Source of the DNA: Halostella pelagica
GTDB lineage: Archaea > Halobacteriota > Halobacteria > Halobacteriales > Natronoarchaeaceae
Assembly (NCBI GenBank): GCA_005954745.1
Contig: CP040678.1
Coordinates: 2,170,001-2,234,000, forward strand
Reading direction: 5' to 3'
Length of the DNA: 64,000 bases
Of this stretch, positions 35,311 to 44,469 are shown piece after piece (positions within the stretch are counted from its first letter, which is position 1; each line of letters begins with the position of its first letter). The position numbers and the translations under genes were made by a program. The notes below the pieces were generated by a model. The model was given only the letters and a program-made list of their open reading frames with translations. It did no database searches and was not told the origin of the DNA.

Positions 35311-35499
35311 CTACAACAGCAGCGTGACTATCGCCAGGATGATGAAGACGACGATGAAGATCCGGGCGATCTCCATGCTGATCCCGGCGACACCCCGCGA
35401 TCCGACGACGGCGGCGATGATGGCGAGGACGAAGAACACGATGGCCCACTGCAGGAACTGGCCGCTGAACTGCAGCGGAACCGTGAGCGCGCCACTCAT
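35311..35499 (-). CDS. DUF1328-type small membrane protein
   Basis: The product is about 62 aa, starting at MSGALTVPLQFSGQFLQWAI. It has two hydrophobic segments (FLQWAIVFFVLAIIAAVVG and IARIFIVVFIILAIVTLLL) joined by SRGVAGISME, the layout of the DUF1328/YtjA family. These proteins are of unknown function and are often induced by stress. Upstream in-frame Mets exist, but the ATG at 35499 fits the family start. Confidence 0.7.
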   Translation of the reverse strand: MSGALTVPLQFSGQFLQWAIVFFVLAIIAAVVGSRGVAGISMEIARIFIVVFIILAIVTLLL

Positions 35500-35701
35500 C
35501 GGGCCACCCCTCCCGTAACGCATGCAACTGTGAGCATACACCCGTGTTACCAGAGAAGCGTCCTTTGTTATGGCCGTCTTAGCCGGAGAAATCCCGGATT
35601 AGGCGTTCAGCCGAACAGCCGTTTGCGTGGGGAAGAGCGCGTACGTAGTTTCCGAGTCGCCTTCGTCTCTGCCGGACACGAACGATAGCCTGTCGGTGGG
35701 T

Positions 35702-36085
35702 TCATATCTCCACCACCCAGGCGCGGTACTCCTCGGAGAGGTCGAACGCGTCGACGAAGGCTCGGTCGACGAACTGCGCGATGCGGTTGGCGTCGCCGCG
35801 CCCGACGATCCGAACGTTCGTGCCGTCCGCCTCCTCGGGCCGGGTGACTTCGTCGATCGTGAATGAAGGGAACTCGCCGAGGATATCCTTCAGTCGGTCC
35901 AGTTCGTCGTCGGTGCAGTCCGTATTGATCCGGTCCTGACTCACCTGGACCCACGGCGCGAGGTCGTCGGGATCGGTCTCCGCCTCTATCGTGAGGAAGG
36001 CGCTGTCTCGCTCGCGGTGTGCGGTGATCGCGTCCGCGAACAGTTTCCGGCGCTCGGCTGGCGTCGCGGCGTCGAACACGGTCAT
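35702..36085 (-). CDS. Conserved haloarchaeal protein, unknown
   Basis: The 127-aa acidic protein starts MTVFDAATPAERRKLFADAITAHRERDSAFLTIEAE and ends VDRAFVDAFDLSEEYRAWVVEI. It looks like a small alpha/beta domain conserved in haloarchaea next to adk. No catalytic motif or membrane segment. I chose the ATG at 36085 because the longer frame upstream would cross the promoter of adk. Confidence 0.6.
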   Translation of the reverse strand: MTVFDAATPAERRKLFADAITAHRERDSAFLTIEAETDPDDLAPWVQVSQDRINTDCTDDELDRLKDILGEFPSFTIDEVTRPEEADGTNVRIVGRGDANRIAQFVDRAFVDAFDLSEEYRAWVVEI

Positions 36086-36158
36086 GCGTGACCGTACGAG
36101 GGGCGGGGACGAAAAACGCCCGGCGTCTCGACGGCAGCCGATGTCGGAATCCTTCAAA

Positions 36159-36166
36159 CATTTACC
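36159..36166 (+). promoter_or_regulatory. TATA box of adk
   Basis: CATTTACC is centred about 26 bases before the adk ATG; leaderless type. Confidence 0.5.
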
Positions 36167-36187
36167 GTGGGAGAGTGAAGTCGGACC

Positions 36188-36835
36188 ATGAGCAACCCGA
36201 ACATCCTGATCCTCGGTGCGCCGGGGGCTGGCAAGGGGACGCAGAGTAGCAACATCGTAGAGGAGTTCGGCGTCGAACACGTCACCACCGGCGACGCCCT
36301 CCGCGCGAACAAGGACATGGACATCAGCCACCTGGACACGGAGTACGACACGCCGCGCGCGTACATGGACGCCGGCGAACTCGTCCCCGACGAGGTCGTC
36401 AACGAGATCGTCAAGACCGCACTCGACGAGGCCGACGGCTACGTGCTCGACGGGTATCCGCGGAACCTCGCGCAAGCCGAGTACCTAGACGAGATCACCG
36501 ACCTCGACGTAGTGTTGTATCTGGACGTCGATAAGGACGAACTCGTTGATCGGCTCACGGGCCGGCGCGTCTGCGACGAGTGCGGCGCGAACTACCACGT
36601 CGAGTTCAACCCGCCGGAGGAAGAGGGCGTCTGCGACGAGTGCGGCGGCGAGTTGATCCAGCGCGACGACGACACCGAGGAGACCGTCCGCGAGCGAATC
36701 AACGTGTACGAGGAGAACACGGAGCCGGTTATCGAGCATTTCGAGGAGGAAGGCGAACTCGCTCGGATCGACGGCGAGCAGACGCCTGACGAGGTGTGGT
36801 CCGACGTTCGCGATACGGTCGAATCCGAGGCGTAG
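36188..36835 (+). CDS. adk: Adenylate kinase
   Basis: This 215-aa enzyme interconverts ATP, AMP and ADP. The P-loop GAPGAGKGT is near residues 8-16, the AMP-binding part TTGDALR near 35-41, and [13 protein letters not shown] near 83-95. The LID (about 120-160) carries two pairs of cysteines ([17 protein letters not shown]), so it likely binds zinc. This is the long bacterial-type Adk, which haloarchaea carry in the spc cluster. Confidence 0.95.
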   Translation: MSNPNILILGAPGAGKGTQSSNIVEEFGVEHVTTGDALRANKDMDISHLDTEYDTPRAYMDAGELVPDEVVNEIVKTALDEADGYVLDGYPRNLAQAEYLDEITDLDVVLYLDVDKDELVDRLTGRRVCDECGANYHVEFNPPEEEGVCDECGGELIQRDDDTEETVRERINVYEENTEPVIEHFEEEGELARIDGEQTPDEVWSDVRDTVESEA

Positions 36836-36956
36836 TGGAGACGGTTGGGTTCGTCGTTCGGAACGTAAACGGCGGTGTCTCCCGCCCGATCTGATCCACT
36901 GTTCTCGCGGGCGCAAGGTAAAAGGTTGATTACAGACCGACTCTTAGACTCCGACA

Positions 36957-37874
36957 ATGGCACGGACAGCGGAGAAAGTAGAGTCCCTCATCGAGGAGGA
37001 CGTGACGATGGCCGACGCCATCGCGGCGGTTCGCCGCGAGACGAAGGCCAACGGGGGCGAGGTCGAGTGGGGCGACGTTCGCGGCGACCTCACGAGCGGC
37101 CAGTGGGGCCGCCTCATCGAGAAGGGAATACTCGTCAGCGGCGACGAGGGGTTCGAACTCGCCAACCCCGGGGCCGTCGACGAAGTACTCGACGAGGACG
37201 GAACGGTCACCACAACGGTCGACACCGATGTGGGTTCGGAGACGAGCGACGGCTCGGACTCCGACTCTAGCTGGTCCAAGTACGACAAACTGGCCGGCGT
37301 CGCCGCACTCGGCATGATGGTCGGGTACTACTACTCGCCGGTTCGCGACGCGGTCGGGGGAGCTATCGACGTGTTGCTCTCGCCGTTGACCCAGACGATG
37401 CCGTTCTACGCGGTCATCCTCTCGATAGCGATGCTCACCGGCCTGTACTCGACGCTGTTGCAGTCGAACCTGATGAACATGGAAAAGATGTCCGAGTATC
37501 AGGAACAGATGCAGGCGATCAAGGAGAAACAGCAGGCCGCGAAAGAACGCGGCGACGACGAGGCTCTGGAGAAGATCCGTGAAGAGCAGATGGACGCCAT
37601 GGGCGACCAGATGGGAATGATGAAAGAGCAGTTCCGTCCGATGGTGTGGATCTTCCTGCTCACCATTCCTTTCTTCCTGTGGATGTACTTCAAGATCAGC
37701 GACCCGGCTATCGGCGACGCGACTATCGTCATGCCGATGCACGGCGAGGTGAGCTGGAAGGAAGGCGTCGTCGGTCCCATGCAGGCGTGGATCGTCTGGT
37801 ATTTCCTCTGCTCTATGGGGTTCACCCAGCTGATCCGGAAATCGCTGAACCTGCAGACGACACCCTCGACCTGA
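36957..37874 (+). CDS. DUF106 membrane protein (Oxa1/EMC3-like insertase)
   Basis: This 305-aa protein has a soluble N-terminal 90 residues that look like a winged-helix (VRRETKANGGEVEWGDVRGDLTSGQWGRLIEKGILV), then a DUF106 core with three membrane helices and a coiled-coil hairpin (MEKMSEYQEQMQAIKEKQQAAKERGDDEALEKIREEQMDAMG) between the first and second. DUF106 proteins belong to the Oxa1/YidC/Get1/EMC3 superfamily and insert membrane proteins. Archaeal DUF106 genes commonly sit beside adk and cmk after secY, as here. Confidence 0.88.
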   Translation: MARTAEKVESLIEEDVTMADAIAAVRRETKANGGEVEWGDVRGDLTSGQWGRLIEKGILVSGDEGFELANPGAVDEVLDEDGTVTTTVDTDVGSETSDGSDSDSSWSKYDKLAGVAALGMMVGYYYSPVRDAVGGAIDVLLSPLTQTMPFYAVILSIAMLTGLYSTLLQSNLMNMEKMSEYQEQMQAIKEKQQAAKERGDDEALEKIREEQMDAMGDQMGMMKEQFRPMVWIFLLTIPFFLWMYFKISDPAIGDATIVMPMHGEVSWKEGVVGPMQAWIVWYFLCSMGFTQLIRKSLNLQTTPST

Positions 37875-37904
37875 ACTCGCTCGGCGGAGCCGAGTTCACA
37901 ATCC

Positions 37905-37912
37905 CTTTTACT
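37905..37912 (+). promoter_or_regulatory. TATA box of cmk-truB
   Basis: CTTTTACT is centred about 25 bases before the cmk ATG. Confidence 0.5.
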
Positions 37913-37932
37913 ACCTACCGCGGACATAGGGT

Positions 37933-38511
37933 ATGTTACTAACCGTCTCCGGCCCTCCCGGGAGCGGAAAGAGTACGAACGCCGAGCGACTCGCCGACGA
38001 GTTCGACCTCGAACACGTAAGCGGCGGCGACATCTTCCGGTCGCTGGCCGACGAACGCGACCTCTCGCTGGCCGAGTTCAACGAACTCGCGGAGGAGGAC
38101 GACCAGATCGACCGCGACCTCGACCGCCGCCTGCGCGAAATCGCCGTCGACCGGGACGGCGTCGTGCTCGAATCGCGGCTGTCGGGCTGGCTGGCCGGCG
38201 ACGAGGCCGATCTCCGATTCTGGCTCGACGCGCCGCTTTCCGTCCGCGCCGACCGCATCGCCGACCGCGAGGACAAGTCCGCCGACCGCGCACGTGAGGA
38301 AACCGAGACGCGCGAGGAGAGCGAGGCCCAGCGCTACCGGGAGTATTACGGTATCGACATCGCGGACCTCTCGATCTACGACGTCTCGCTGAACACCGCT
38401 CGATGGGACGAGGACCAGGCGTTTCGGATCCTCTCCGACGCGGTCGACGCGTACGAACCGGACGGCGACGAGGGCAAGTACCCGGTCACCGGCGTCACGT
38501 ACGATTTCTGA
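37933..38511 (+). CDS. cmk: Cytidylate kinase
   Basis: This 192-aa archaeal-type CMP kinase has the P-loop GPPGSGKST at 6-14, [30 protein letters not shown] for the nucleotide monophosphate site, and the C-terminal half [27 protein letters not shown]. It makes CDP from CMP. The stop overlaps the truB start (TGATG). Confidence 0.94.
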   Translation: MLLTVSGPPGSGKSTNAERLADEFDLEHVSGGDIFRSLADERDLSLAEFNELAEEDDQIDRDLDRRLREIAVDRDGVVLESRLSGWLAGDEADLRFWLDAPLSVRADRIADREDKSADRAREETETREESEAQRYREYYGIDIADLSIYDVSLNTARWDEDQAFRILSDAVDAYEPDGDEGKYPVTGVTYDF

Positions 38512-39410
38512 TGACGCTTCGTCCGCCACCCGACGACCGGACGCCCGCCGAACTGCTCGAGTTCGGCGTCGTCAACCTCGATAAACCGCCGGGACCGTCG
38601 GCACACCAGGTCAGCGCCTGGGTCCGCGACATGGTCGCCGACCGGGTAGGCGAGGACGTCGTCGACAAGGCCGCCCACGCGGGAACGCTCGACCCGAAAG
38701 TGACTGGCTGTCTACCGACGCTGCTCGGCGACGCAACCCGCCTCGCGCAGGTCTTTCTCGAAGGGGCGAAAGAGTACGTCGCCGTGCTCGAAGTCCACGA
38801 CGCGGTGCCGGCCGACGTCGAGGCCGTCGCCGCCGAGTTCGAGGGGCCGCTGTACCAGAAACCGCCGCGCAAGAGCGCAGTCGTGCGGGACCTGCGCGTC
38901 CGCGAGGTGTACGACATCGAGGTGCTGGAGGCGACAGACCGCCAGGCGCTCCTGCGCGTGCGCTGTGAGAGCGGCACGTACGTCCGCAAACTCTGTCACG
39001 ACCTGGGGCTGGCGCTCGGGACCGGCGCGCACATGGGTCATCTCCGCCGGACGGCGACGGATCCGTTCGATGACACGGGTCTCTCGACGCTACACGACCT
39101 GGCAGACGGTCTCGCGTTCTGGGCGGACAACGGCGACGAGGGGCTTCTCCGGGACGTGGTCGAACCGGCCGAGCGCGCCCTTGCGCATCTGCCGAGCGTC
39201 ACTATCGCACCCAGCGCGGCCGAGGAGGTGGCAAACGGCGCGCAGGTGTACGCGCCCGGCGTCATCGACGCCGACGACGCCGCACGCGAGGACGGGACGC
39301 TCGTCACCTGCTACCTCCCGAACGGAAGCGCCGTCTGTCTCGGTCGGGCGGTCGGCGAGTTCGATGCCGACGAGGGGATCGCCGTCGAACTGGAGCGCGT
39401 TCTGGTTTAG
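38511..39410 (+). CDS. truB: tRNA/rRNA pseudouridine synthase TruB/Cbf5
   Basis: The 299-aa protein is archaeal Cbf5: a TruB catalytic domain with NLDKPPGPSAHQVSAWVRD and the catalytic HAGTLDPKVTG (Asp61), then RVRCESGTYVRKLCHDLG, and a C-terminal PUA domain (SVTIAPSAAEEVANGAQVYAPGVID). It is the core of H/ACA ribonucleoproteins and also modifies tRNA U55. The start overlaps the cmk stop. Confidence 0.95.
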   Translation: MTLRPPPDDRTPAELLEFGVVNLDKPPGPSAHQVSAWVRDMVADRVGEDVVDKAAHAGTLDPKVTGCLPTLLGDATRLAQVFLEGAKEYVAVLEVHDAVPADVEAVAAEFEGPLYQKPPRKSAVVRDLRVREVYDIEVLEATDRQALLRVRCESGTYVRKLCHDLGLALGTGAHMGHLRRTATDPFDDTGLSTLHDLADGLAFWADNGDEGLLRDVVEPAERALAHLPSVTIAPSAAEEVANGAQVYAPGVIDADDAAREDGTLVTCYLPNGSAVCLGRAVGEFDADEGIAVELERVLV

Positions 39411-39548
39411 CTGAACACGTTGGTACTCGTGTGACGGAAACATGGCCGTCACCGACCGCTTCACGACGGAACCGTCGTCGGCAGACAACGAAAAGTGCGC
39501 TGGGCATCCTGTCATTTTATGATGTAGAAAGCGTCCGGAATTAATAGC

Positions 39549-41123
39549 ATGGCAGAGAAAACTCCGGAAGGGGCTTACTCAAAAGATGAATTGGTGGAGG
39601 ACGCCAGGCATCTCGTCGAGACGTTAGAGGATACCCACCCTGACCCGTACACCGGTCACGGGGGCAGAGTCACCTTTCACCGCCGTCTGGAGGAGTTGAT
39701 CCGGGAGGTTCCAGATGAGGGCGAATCGATCGCAGAGTTCTACCCCAGGGTCGCGGAGATCGCCGCACGCGTTCGTGACGGGCATACAAGCATCTTCACA
39801 CCCACACTGCCGGATAACGGCGTACCCGGACAACTCCCGGTAGGGTTCCGAGTTATCGGAAGCGAATTTTACATTGACGAGGTGTTTGACGATTCCTGCG
39901 AGGATCTACTCGGTAGCAGGCTACTCACCGTAGAAGGCGTCCCGGTAGCAAAGTTAGTTGACCGAACCGCACGACTTCAAGGCGCGGACAACGCCTTCCA
40001 CGACCGGACCAACTTCACGCGAATACTCCGGAAAGTTACCCCGTTGCGATATCTGTTAGATAGAGCAGTTACCACACCGACGCTAACGGTCGAAACACCT
40101 GGCGGTACGACAACCGAGCAGGAGCTCGCCTCCGTCGAAACCGATGACTCGGAAGAACCGGTCGCTGAGTTAGAGACGGCTGTTGAACTACCCGAAACAG
40201 GCGGTGAGCCAGCCTATCGGTTCCTCGGTACGGAGGGATCTACGGCGCTACTCGTCCTCCCTGATATGTTCTCGTATCGGGAGGCTCACGAATTACTCCG
40301 CGGGGCCGGATATGAGCGCGGTGAAGCACTCGCTCGGGACGCGTATGCCGACACCGTTGGAGACGATCCCCCCGAGTCGTACGGCGAAGTCGTGGAGGCA
40401 CTGCCGTCAGCGGTGGACGTGCTGACCGATCTCGTCGAAGCGATGGCGGAGAAAGCGACAGAGCGACTCGTTATCGATACCCGCGATAACAACGGGGGGA
40501 ACTCGCTTCTTTCGCACGCGCTCACCTACGTTCTCTACGGCTGGGATGGCATCGAGAAAGGTGGTGAGAACCATCTTCAGGTTCCGAAGGACTCAGCGCT
40601 GTATCGCGATCAGTACGGCGATGACGGACCGGTCGGTGAAACCGACAATCCTGCCGGGTTCGACTTCGAGTCATACTTCGAGCGGACTGATTCGGAGCAG
40701 CGGCTCGCTCGCCTCCGTGAGTGGCTTACGGGCAGTTCGACCTTTGCCGCCGAACTGGACAGCGGGGAGTACGAAGCGTTCTACCGACCGAACTCCATCG
40801 TCGTGGTTACGTCCGCTACGACGTATTCTTCGGGCGTCGAGCCGGCGTTTACCCTCTCGAGACTCGGCGCGACCGTAGTGGGAGTACCTCCATCGCAGGC
40901 ACCCAACGTACCACGAGACCTGCTCAGGGATGAACTTCCGAATACGGGGCTGGAGGTCAAAACGTCGTTTCGCCACGTTGAGTCCCGACCGGAAGAGGAT
41001 GGGAGGGTGTTCCAGCCGGATATTGAACTCACGCCCGAACGGTTCGAGGCGATGGGCCGGTCCGCTAACGCGGGTGTTCGGCTTGCCTGCACTGCCGGCG
41101 AGGATACGGAGGAGAATGACTGA
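39549..41123 (+). CDS. S41-family (tail-specific protease-like) protein
   Basis: This 524-aa protein has an N-terminal helical region with HLVETLEDTHPDPYTGHGG (about 17-35), a PDZ-like central part (LLGSRLLTVEGVPVAKLVDRTA) and a C-terminal S41 core with ERLVIDTRDNNGGNS and VVVTSATTYSSGVEPAFTLSRLGATVVG, which contain the expected Gly-Gly and Ser positions. No signal peptide is seen, so it seems cytoplasmic, unlike most tail-specific proteases. GC is lower than in the neighbours. A TATA-like ATTTTATG is near 39514. Substrate unknown; lipoprotein-like or signalling peptides are possible. Confidence 0.65.
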   Translation: MAEKTPEGAYSKDELVEDARHLVETLEDTHPDPYTGHGGRVTFHRRLEELIREVPDEGESIAEFYPRVAEIAARVRDGHTSIFTPTLPDNGVPGQLPVGFRVIGSEFYIDEVFDDSCEDLLGSRLLTVEGVPVAKLVDRTARLQGADNAFHDRTNFTRILRKVTPLRYLLDRAVTTPTLTVETPGGTTTEQELASVETDDSEEPVAELETAVELPETGGEPAYRFLGTEGSTALLVLPDMFSYREAHELLRGAGYERGEALARDAYADTVGDDPPESYGEVVEALPSAVDVLTDLVEAMAEKATERLVIDTRDNNGGNSLLSHALTYVLYGWDGIEKGGENHLQVPKDSALYRDQYGDDGPVGETDNPAGFDFESYFERTDSEQRLARLREWLTGSSTFAAELDSGEYEAFYRPNSIVVVTSATTYSSGVEPAFTLSRLGATVVGVPPSQAPNVPRDLLRDELPNTGLEVKTSFRHVESRPEEDGRVFQPDIELTPERFEAMGRSANAGVRLACTAGEDTEEND

Positions 41124-41227
41124 AAAATCAGCATTTTAGCCCAGCCGGGCGTTCGCATGGCAACGTCCGGACGGTCGGTTGATATGTGAACTCTGCATTT
41201 CATTAGCGTCCCGACCGATTCACGGGT

Positions 41228-42034
41228 ATGTCGATCGCTACCAACGGTGACGTCGACATCTATTACGAGGTCGACGGCCCGGCCGACGCCGAGACGGTGG
41301 TCCTCGTGGAGGGACTGGGCTACGGCCGGTGGATGTGGCAGTGGCAGCGCGAGGCCCTCGCCGAGCGGTACGAGACGATAGTGTGGGATAACCGCGGGAC
41401 CGGAGACTCCGACGCGCCGGACGGGCCGTACACGGTCGCGGAGATGGCGAGCGACCTAGAGGCCGTCCTAGACGACCGCGGAACCGAGAGCGCGCACGTC
41501 GTCGGCGCGAGCATGGGCGGGATGATCGCCCAACGGTACGCTCTTGACCACGACCGGGCGGCGACGCTCTCCCTGCTCTGTACGAGTCCGGGCGGCGACG
41601 AGGCCGTGGAGGCGTCAGAGGCGGTGCAGCGGCGGATGGTCGCCGAACCGGAGGGGTACGACGAACGGGAGGTGATCCGTCACCGAATGGCACCAGCGAT
41701 GACCGACGAGTTCCGCGAGGCGAACGACGACCTGCTGGAGCGGATCGTCGACTGGCGACTGGCGGGCGACGCCGTCGAGGCCGCGCGCGAGGCGCAACTC
41801 GCCGCGGTCGGAGCGTTCGACGTAAGCGACCGGCTGGAGGAGATCGAGATCCCGGCGCTGGTCGCACACGGCACCGCTGACCGAGTCGTTCCGTTCGAGA
41901 ACGGCGAACTGCTCGCCGACGGCCTCCCGAACGCCCGCTTCGAACCGTTCGAGGGCGGGCCGCACCTCTTTTTCATCGAGCAGTCGGAGGCCGTCAACGA
42001 GACGCTTCTCGGGTTCCTGGACAGCCACGTATGA
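41228..42034 (+). CDS. Alpha/beta hydrolase
   Basis: This 268-aa protein has the alpha/beta-hydrolase fold: oxyanion strand VVLVEGLGYG, IVWDNRGTGDSD, nucleophile elbow GASMGG with Ser95, the acid in VAHGTADRVVPFE (about 211-223) and His in GGPHLFFIEQ near the end. Such enzymes cleave esters, lactones or enol-lactones. It overlaps the following CoA ligase by four bases, so they act in one pathway. First gene of the acyl-processing cluster. Confidence 0.85.
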   Translation: MSIATNGDVDIYYEVDGPADAETVVLVEGLGYGRWMWQWQREALAERYETIVWDNRGTGDSDAPDGPYTVAEMASDLEAVLDDRGTESAHVVGASMGGMIAQRYALDHDRAATLSLLCTSPGGDEAVEASEAVQRRMVAEPEGYDEREVIRHRMAPAMTDEFREANDDLLERIVDWRLAGDAVEAAREAQLAAVGAFDVSDRLEEIEIPALVAHGTADRVVPFENGELLADGLPNARFEPFEGGPHLFFIEQSEAVNETLLGFLDSHV

Positions 42035-43683
42035 CGGTCCACGACCACGGCGAGCGACCGTACGATTGGGTCGGGGCCTGGAGCGAGCGAAGGGCCGCGC
42101 TGTCGCCGGACGCTGTCGGTCTGACGGATGCGACGACCGGCGAGTCGTACACGTACGCCGACCTCGACGCGCGGGCCAATCGGACCGCCAGACTGCTCGG
42201 CGAACACGGCGTCGGGAAGGGCGACCGCGTCGCCGTCGTCTCCCGGAACCGCGCGGAGCTCGTCGACCTCTTTTTCGCCGGGGGGAAGACCGGGTCGGTG
42301 CTCGCGCCGCTCTCGCACCGCCTCGCACCGGCCGAGATGGACGAGTTACTCGACAGGGTCGACCCGCACCTCCTCGTCGTGGAAGAACCGTTCCTCGGGC
42401 CGGTCCGCGAGGCGGTCGACGGCGAAGTGCCGTGCGATCTGGTAGTGTTGTCGGCGGGTGACGACACAGTTACCACTGATGAACCGGCAGAAGCCGGGGC
42501 CGCAGACGAGATCGCGGACCCGCTAACCGCAGACGCCCCGGCCTACGCCGACGCGCTTCCGACGGACGACACGCCGGTCGACGGCCCGGAGTTGGGGTTA
42601 GACGACCCCTGCATGTTTCTCCACACCGGCGGGTCGACGGGAACGCCGAAGGAGACGGTGTTGACCCACGGAACCGTCGCCTGGAACTCGTTTAACACCA
42701 TCACGGCGTGGGGACTTCGACCCGACGACGTGACGCCGATGGTGTTTCCCATGTTCCACACAGGGGGCTGGAACGTGCTGACGATACCGCTTTTCCACCT
42801 CGGCGGAACCGTGGTCATCTGTCGGGACGTCGACCCCGAAACCGTCCTCACGATGATCGAGGGCGAGGGGGCGACGCTGTTTGTCGCCGTGCCAGCGGTG
42901 TTGCGCATGATGGCCGAACACGACGACTGGGACGCGACTGACCTCTCGTCGCTCCGGTTCGTCAAGAGCGGCGGCGGTCCCTGTCGCGACGCGACGATCC
43001 GGGCCTGGCGCGACCGGGGCGTCGACCTCTCGCAGGGGTACGGCCTCACCGAATGTGGTCCGAACAACTTCACCATGCCGGACGGATGGCCCGAGGGGAA
43101 GACGGGGACCATCGGCAAGCCCGTGATGCACACGGACGTCCGAATCGTCGACGAGAGGGGCGAACCGGTCGATGACGGAGCGATCGGGGAACTCGAACTC
43201 GCCGGACCGCACGCGGCCGACCGGTACTGGCGCGACGAGTCGGAGTCCCGGGCGACGTTCGGAGAACGGGCGAGCGACGGCGACGACGCCTTCGGCTGGG
43301 TGTCGACCGGCGACCTCGCGCGGGTCGACGAGGACGGGTACTACAGCATCGAGGGGCGGAAGAAGAACATGTTCACCAGCGGCGGGGAGAACATCTATCC
43401 GCCGGAAGTCGAGGACGCCGTGGCGGACCACCCGGACGTCGAGGAAGTGGTCGTCATCGGCGTCCCGGACGACGTATGGGGTGCAGTCGGGAAAGCGGTA
43501 ATTCAGGGGGAGACGACGCTGTCGGTCGAGAGCCTCCGGGAGTTCCTCGACGGCCGCCTGGCGGGGTTCAAACACCCACGCCACGTCGCGTTCGTCGACG
43601 AGATGCCGACCAGCGGCCCGGAGAAGATAGACCGAACGGCGGTCGAGAACCGGTTCGGCGGTACTACCACCAAAGATAATTGA
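42031..43683 (+). CDS. Acyl-CoA synthetase (AMP-forming)
   Basis: This 550-aa ligase has all ANL-family cores: LHTGGSTGTPKETVLTHG (P-loop, about 191-208), QGYGLTECGPNNF (about 336-348), STGDLARVDEDGYYSIEGRKKNMFTSGGENIYPPEVE (hinge Asp and A8 region) and GPEKIDRT with the catalytic lysine near the C-terminus. It activates a carboxylic acid to its CoA ester. The substrate (fatty, branched or aromatic acid) is not readable. The 4-base overlap with the hydrolase suggests linked steps. Confidence 0.9.
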   Translation: MTVHDHGERPYDWVGAWSERRAALSPDAVGLTDATTGESYTYADLDARANRTARLLGEHGVGKGDRVAVVSRNRAELVDLFFAGGKTGSVLAPLSHRLAPAEMDELLDRVDPHLLVVEEPFLGPVREAVDGEVPCDLVVLSAGDDTVTTDEPAEAGAADEIADPLTADAPAYADALPTDDTPVDGPELGLDDPCMFLHTGGSTGTPKETVLTHGTVAWNSFNTITAWGLRPDDVTPMVFPMFHTGGWNVLTIPLFHLGGTVVICRDVDPETVLTMIEGEGATLFVAVPAVLRMMAEHDDWDATDLSSLRFVKSGGGPCRDATIRAWRDRGVDLSQGYGLTECGPNNFTMPDGWPEGKTGTIGKPVMHTDVRIVDERGEPVDDGAIGELELAGPHAADRYWRDESESRATFGERASDGDDAFGWVSTGDLARVDEDGYYSIEGRKKNMFTSGGENIYPPEVEDAVADHPDVEEVVVIGVPDDVWGAVGKAVIQGETTLSVESLREFLDGRLAGFKHPRHVAFVDEMPTSGPEKIDRTAVENRFGGTTTKDN

Positions 43684-43706
43684 GGTCTCGTTTGGTACAT
43701 CATAGT

Positions 43707-44411
43707 ATGATCGACGTTGGCATGGACATGGAACAGTACGACTGTCCGTTCATCGATACGACGGACGACTACGAGGTCGCGTTTACGGCTGTCCACTGGC
43801 AGTTCGACGGTGTCTCGAAGCAACTCGAGACGCGTCTCGCCGTCGACGGCGAGAACCGCGAGGAGTTAGAACAGGGGTTGACCGCGCTTCGGAACCACGA
43901 GAACATGCGGGAGTGCTCGCTGTTCTCCAAGCGCGAGGACAACGCCGTGATCCGAACGGTCATCGACCAGACGAACGCGATGAAAGTGATCCGCGAGAAC
44001 GGCGGCTACATCACCGGGCCGTTCCGCATCGAGGACGGGAGCGAACTCTGGGAAGTCGGGTTCGACGACGACAGGGTCGCCGACGACACGCTCGCCGACC
44101 TCGAACGGAACAACGAGTTCACGGTCGAATCCCGGGAATCGTTCGAATCCGAAGAGCTGTTCGACCTCCTCGACAACGCCGAACCCGCGCTTTCGATGCT
44201 GGACGGGTGTCGTGACCTCTCGGCCGTCGAGCGGGAGACGCTGCTGACGGCGGTACGGGAGGGTTACTACGAGGACCCCCGCGCCGTGACGCTCCAGAAC
44301 CTGGCCGACGAGTTCGGCGTGAGCGACACGGCCATCTCGAAGAACCTCCGCCGCGGCGAGCGAAAAGTCGTCCGGAGCGTCGCGAGAGCGCTCACGGAGT
44401 TAGAGTCGTGA
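43707..44411 (+). CDS. HTH_10 (bat-type) transcription regulator
   Basis: About 234 aa starting at ATG 43707; ATGs at 43722 and 43728 are alternatives. The N-terminal part is the bacterio-opsin-activator-like sensory domain. The C-terminal HTH_10 is SAVERETLLTAVREGYYEDPRAVTLQNLADEFGVSDTAISKNLRRGERKVV. Its place inside the acyl-CoA cluster suggests it controls the cluster. Confidence 0.8.
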   Translation: MIDVGMDMEQYDCPFIDTTDDYEVAFTAVHWQFDGVSKQLETRLAVDGENREELEQGLTALRNHENMRECSLFSKREDNAVIRTVIDQTNAMKVIRENGGYITGPFRIEDGSELWEVGFDDDRVADDTLADLERNNEFTVESRESFESEELFDLLDNAEPALSMLDGCRDLSAVERETLLTAVREGYYEDPRAVTLQNLADEFGVSDTAISKNLRRGERKVVRSVARALTELES

Positions 44412-44438
44412 TGGGGCGGTTCGAACAGTACCCTGCTC

Positions 44439-44446
44439 TCTTATCG
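44439..44446 (+). promoter_or_regulatory. TATA box of thiolase operon
   Basis: TCTTATCG is centred about 27 bases before the thiolase ATG at 44470; leaderless type. Confidence 0.5.
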
Positions 44447-44469
44447 ACCTCCAGTTCCTGTGTGTGACC

